From: Rikenellaceae bacterium
GTDB taxonomy: Bacteria; Bacteroidota; Bacteroidia; Bacteroidales; Rikenellaceae
Assembly (NCBI GenBank): GCA_902363575.1
Contig: CABJAJ010000007.1
Location: forward strand, 62,001-126,000
Direction of reading: 5' to 3'
DNA: 64,000 bases
Shown here piece by piece: positions 63,242 through 64,000 of this stretch. Every line of letters begins with the position of its first letter. Position 1 is the first letter of the stretch. The notes under the pieces are model-generated. The model did not search any database. It saw only the letters and a program-made list of their open reading frames with translations, and was not told where the DNA came from. A program made the translations under genes and the position numbers.

Positions 63242-64000
63242 TGGAGCGGTCAGGAAATTTCTATAAGGCAATACGGTTGGGATATATACTTATCTCCATT
63301 CTTATCGGATGTATGGCATATAATAGCCTCTATGAATGGCAGGAGATAGAAGCATTAGAACTTGGCAATAAAAAAATAGACGAGCTCCGAAAAGAAATAA
63401 ACAATATCAATATTCAAATGATAAAATTTTCTCTATTGGGTGAAACAATACTGGAATGGAACGATAAAGATATCGAGCATTACCATGCACGGCGTATGGC
63501 AATGGACAGTATGCTCTGCCGTTTCAAGGCCACCTATCCAGCAGAGCGCATCGATAGTGTGCGCAGTCTTTTAGAGGATAAGGAACGACAGATGTTCCAG
63601 ATAGTCCGGTTAATGGATGAACAACAATCTATTAACAAGAAGATAGCCAATCAAATTCCGGTTATTGTACAGAAAAGTGTGCAGGAACAGTCCAAAAAGC
63701 CAAAACGAAAAGGTTTCTTAGGCATATTCGGCAAAAAAAAGGAAGTAACTCCAGCAGTATCAACCACTATCCTTCATTCGGTCAATAGAAACGTAATCAG
63801 CGAACAGAAAGTGCAGGATCGCCAATTGTCGGAACAAGCCGACAGCCTTGCAGCTCGTAATGCAGAACTTAACAGACAACTGCAAGAATTGATTTGCCAA
63901 ATAGAAGAAAAGGTACAAACCGAACTGCAAAGCCGGGAAAACGAAATAGTTGCCATGCGTGAAAAGTCATTTATGCAAGTAGGCGGTTTAATGGGATTCG
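63241..64000 (+). CDS. rteA: RteA sensor histidine kinase, N-terminal part, cut by window edge
   Basis: The visible 253 residues begin [35 protein letters not shown], with an N-terminal transmembrane helix, followed by a long coiled-coil/periplasm-like region (KKIDELRKEINNINIQMIKF, LAARNAELNRQLQELICQIEEKV). A basic patch KPKRKGFLGIFGKKKE lies near residue 150. Position directly after tetQ, overlapping its stop by one base, identifies it as rteA, the sensor kinase of the RteAB two-component system that controls excision via RteC. The kinase domain is beyond the window. A second transmembrane helix may lie near the visible end. Confidence 0.9.
   Translation, partial: MERSGNFYKAIRLGYILISILIGCMAYNSLYEWQEIEALELGNKKIDELRKEINNINIQMIKFSLLGETILEWNDKDIEHYHARRMAMDSMLCRFKATYPAERIDSVRSLLEDKERQMFQIVRLMDEQQSINKKIANQIPVIVQKSVQEQSKKPKRKGFLGIFGKKKEVTPAVSTTILHSVNRNVISEQKVQDRQLSEQADSLAARNAELNRQLQELICQIEEKVQTELQSRENEIVAMREKSFMQVGGLMGF

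Larger units (their letters stand above)
46927..64000 (+). mobile_element. CTnDOT/CTnERL-family integrative and conjugative element, left part
   Basis: From the integration core to the window end the content is that of a CTnDOT-family element: IntDOT-type integrase, small HTH proteins, xis2c-xis2d-orf3-exc, DUF1896, methylase-helicase, tetQ and rteA. Composition falls below the backbone, most sharply after 60660, where tetQ and its leader are AT-rich. No ermF region or transposase is visible, so it looks closer to CTnERL than to CTnDOT. Mobilisation and tra genes, rteB, rteC and the right end are beyond the window. Confidence 0.95.

Noticed and set aside
46927..64000. ermF region or transposase genes in the element
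   Set aside because: I looked for a CTnDOT-type ermF insert or an IS transposase and found none in the visible part.

Overview
The window reads as a chromosome of a gut Bacteroidales, most likely Alistipes or a close relative. The GC-rich genes, the Bacteroidetes promoter signature (TTTG, about 20 bases, TAnnTTTG), weak ribosome binding sites, abundant lipoproteins, an outer-membrane TonB-dependent uptake system, PPi-type phosphofructokinase, the Na+-pumping methylmalonyl-CoA decarboxylase of the succinate-propionate route and the glutaminase/GadB/GadC acid-resistance genes all agree. The species is an inference.

Bases 1-46926 are host backbone. They hold ligA (cut by the window edge), small secreted proteins and purA. 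Next come an etfB-etfA-acyl-CoA dehydrogenase operon, glsA-gadC, a DUF5106 thioredoxin-like lipoprotein and a reverse rubrerythrin. A PPi-dependent phosphofructokinase and a cold-shock protein follow. A small lipoprotein sits one base from a radical SAM/SPASM enzyme. Then come a xenosiderophore-type uptake operon (xusABC-like), two tandem tRNA-Pro genes and a DUF748 AsmA-like protein. A possible steroid/bile-acid reduction trio (5-alpha-reductase fold, old yellow enzyme, SDR) is followed by gadB and a sirtuin. A cobalamin riboswitch precedes the anaerobic ribonucleotide reductase pair nrdD-nrdG. The backbone ends with meaB, a glycosyltransferase and the complete mce-mmdA-oadG-biotin carrier-mmdB operon.

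At 46927-46936 lies the sequence GCAAAGTTAC, the reverse complement of the CTnDOT target consensus GTAnnTTTGC. From there to the window end is the left part of a CTnDOT/CTnERL-family integrative and conjugative element, apparently inserted in the 3' part of a TPR sensor-like gene. Its layout is a 411-residue IntDOT-type integrase, small HTH proteins, the excision operon (xis2c-xis2d-orf3-exc), a DUF1896 protein, a 1938-residue methylase-helicase, and then an AT-rich module with tetQ and the start of rteA. The tetQ leader shows a promoter, a three-codon leader peptide and a ribosome binding site that can be masked, as expected for tetracycline-induced translational attenuation.

The genes combine into recognisable physiology. 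GlsA, GadB and GadC convert glutamine to GABA for acid resistance. MCE and the decarboxylase make propionate. NrdDG supplies anaerobic dNTPs under apparent B12 control. The element carries tetracycline resistance and its own excision control. The least characterised parts are the radical SAM/lipoprotein pair, the putative steroid trio, the giant methylase-helicase, and a 103-bp inverted-repeat element with a decayed coding fragment upstream of tetQ.
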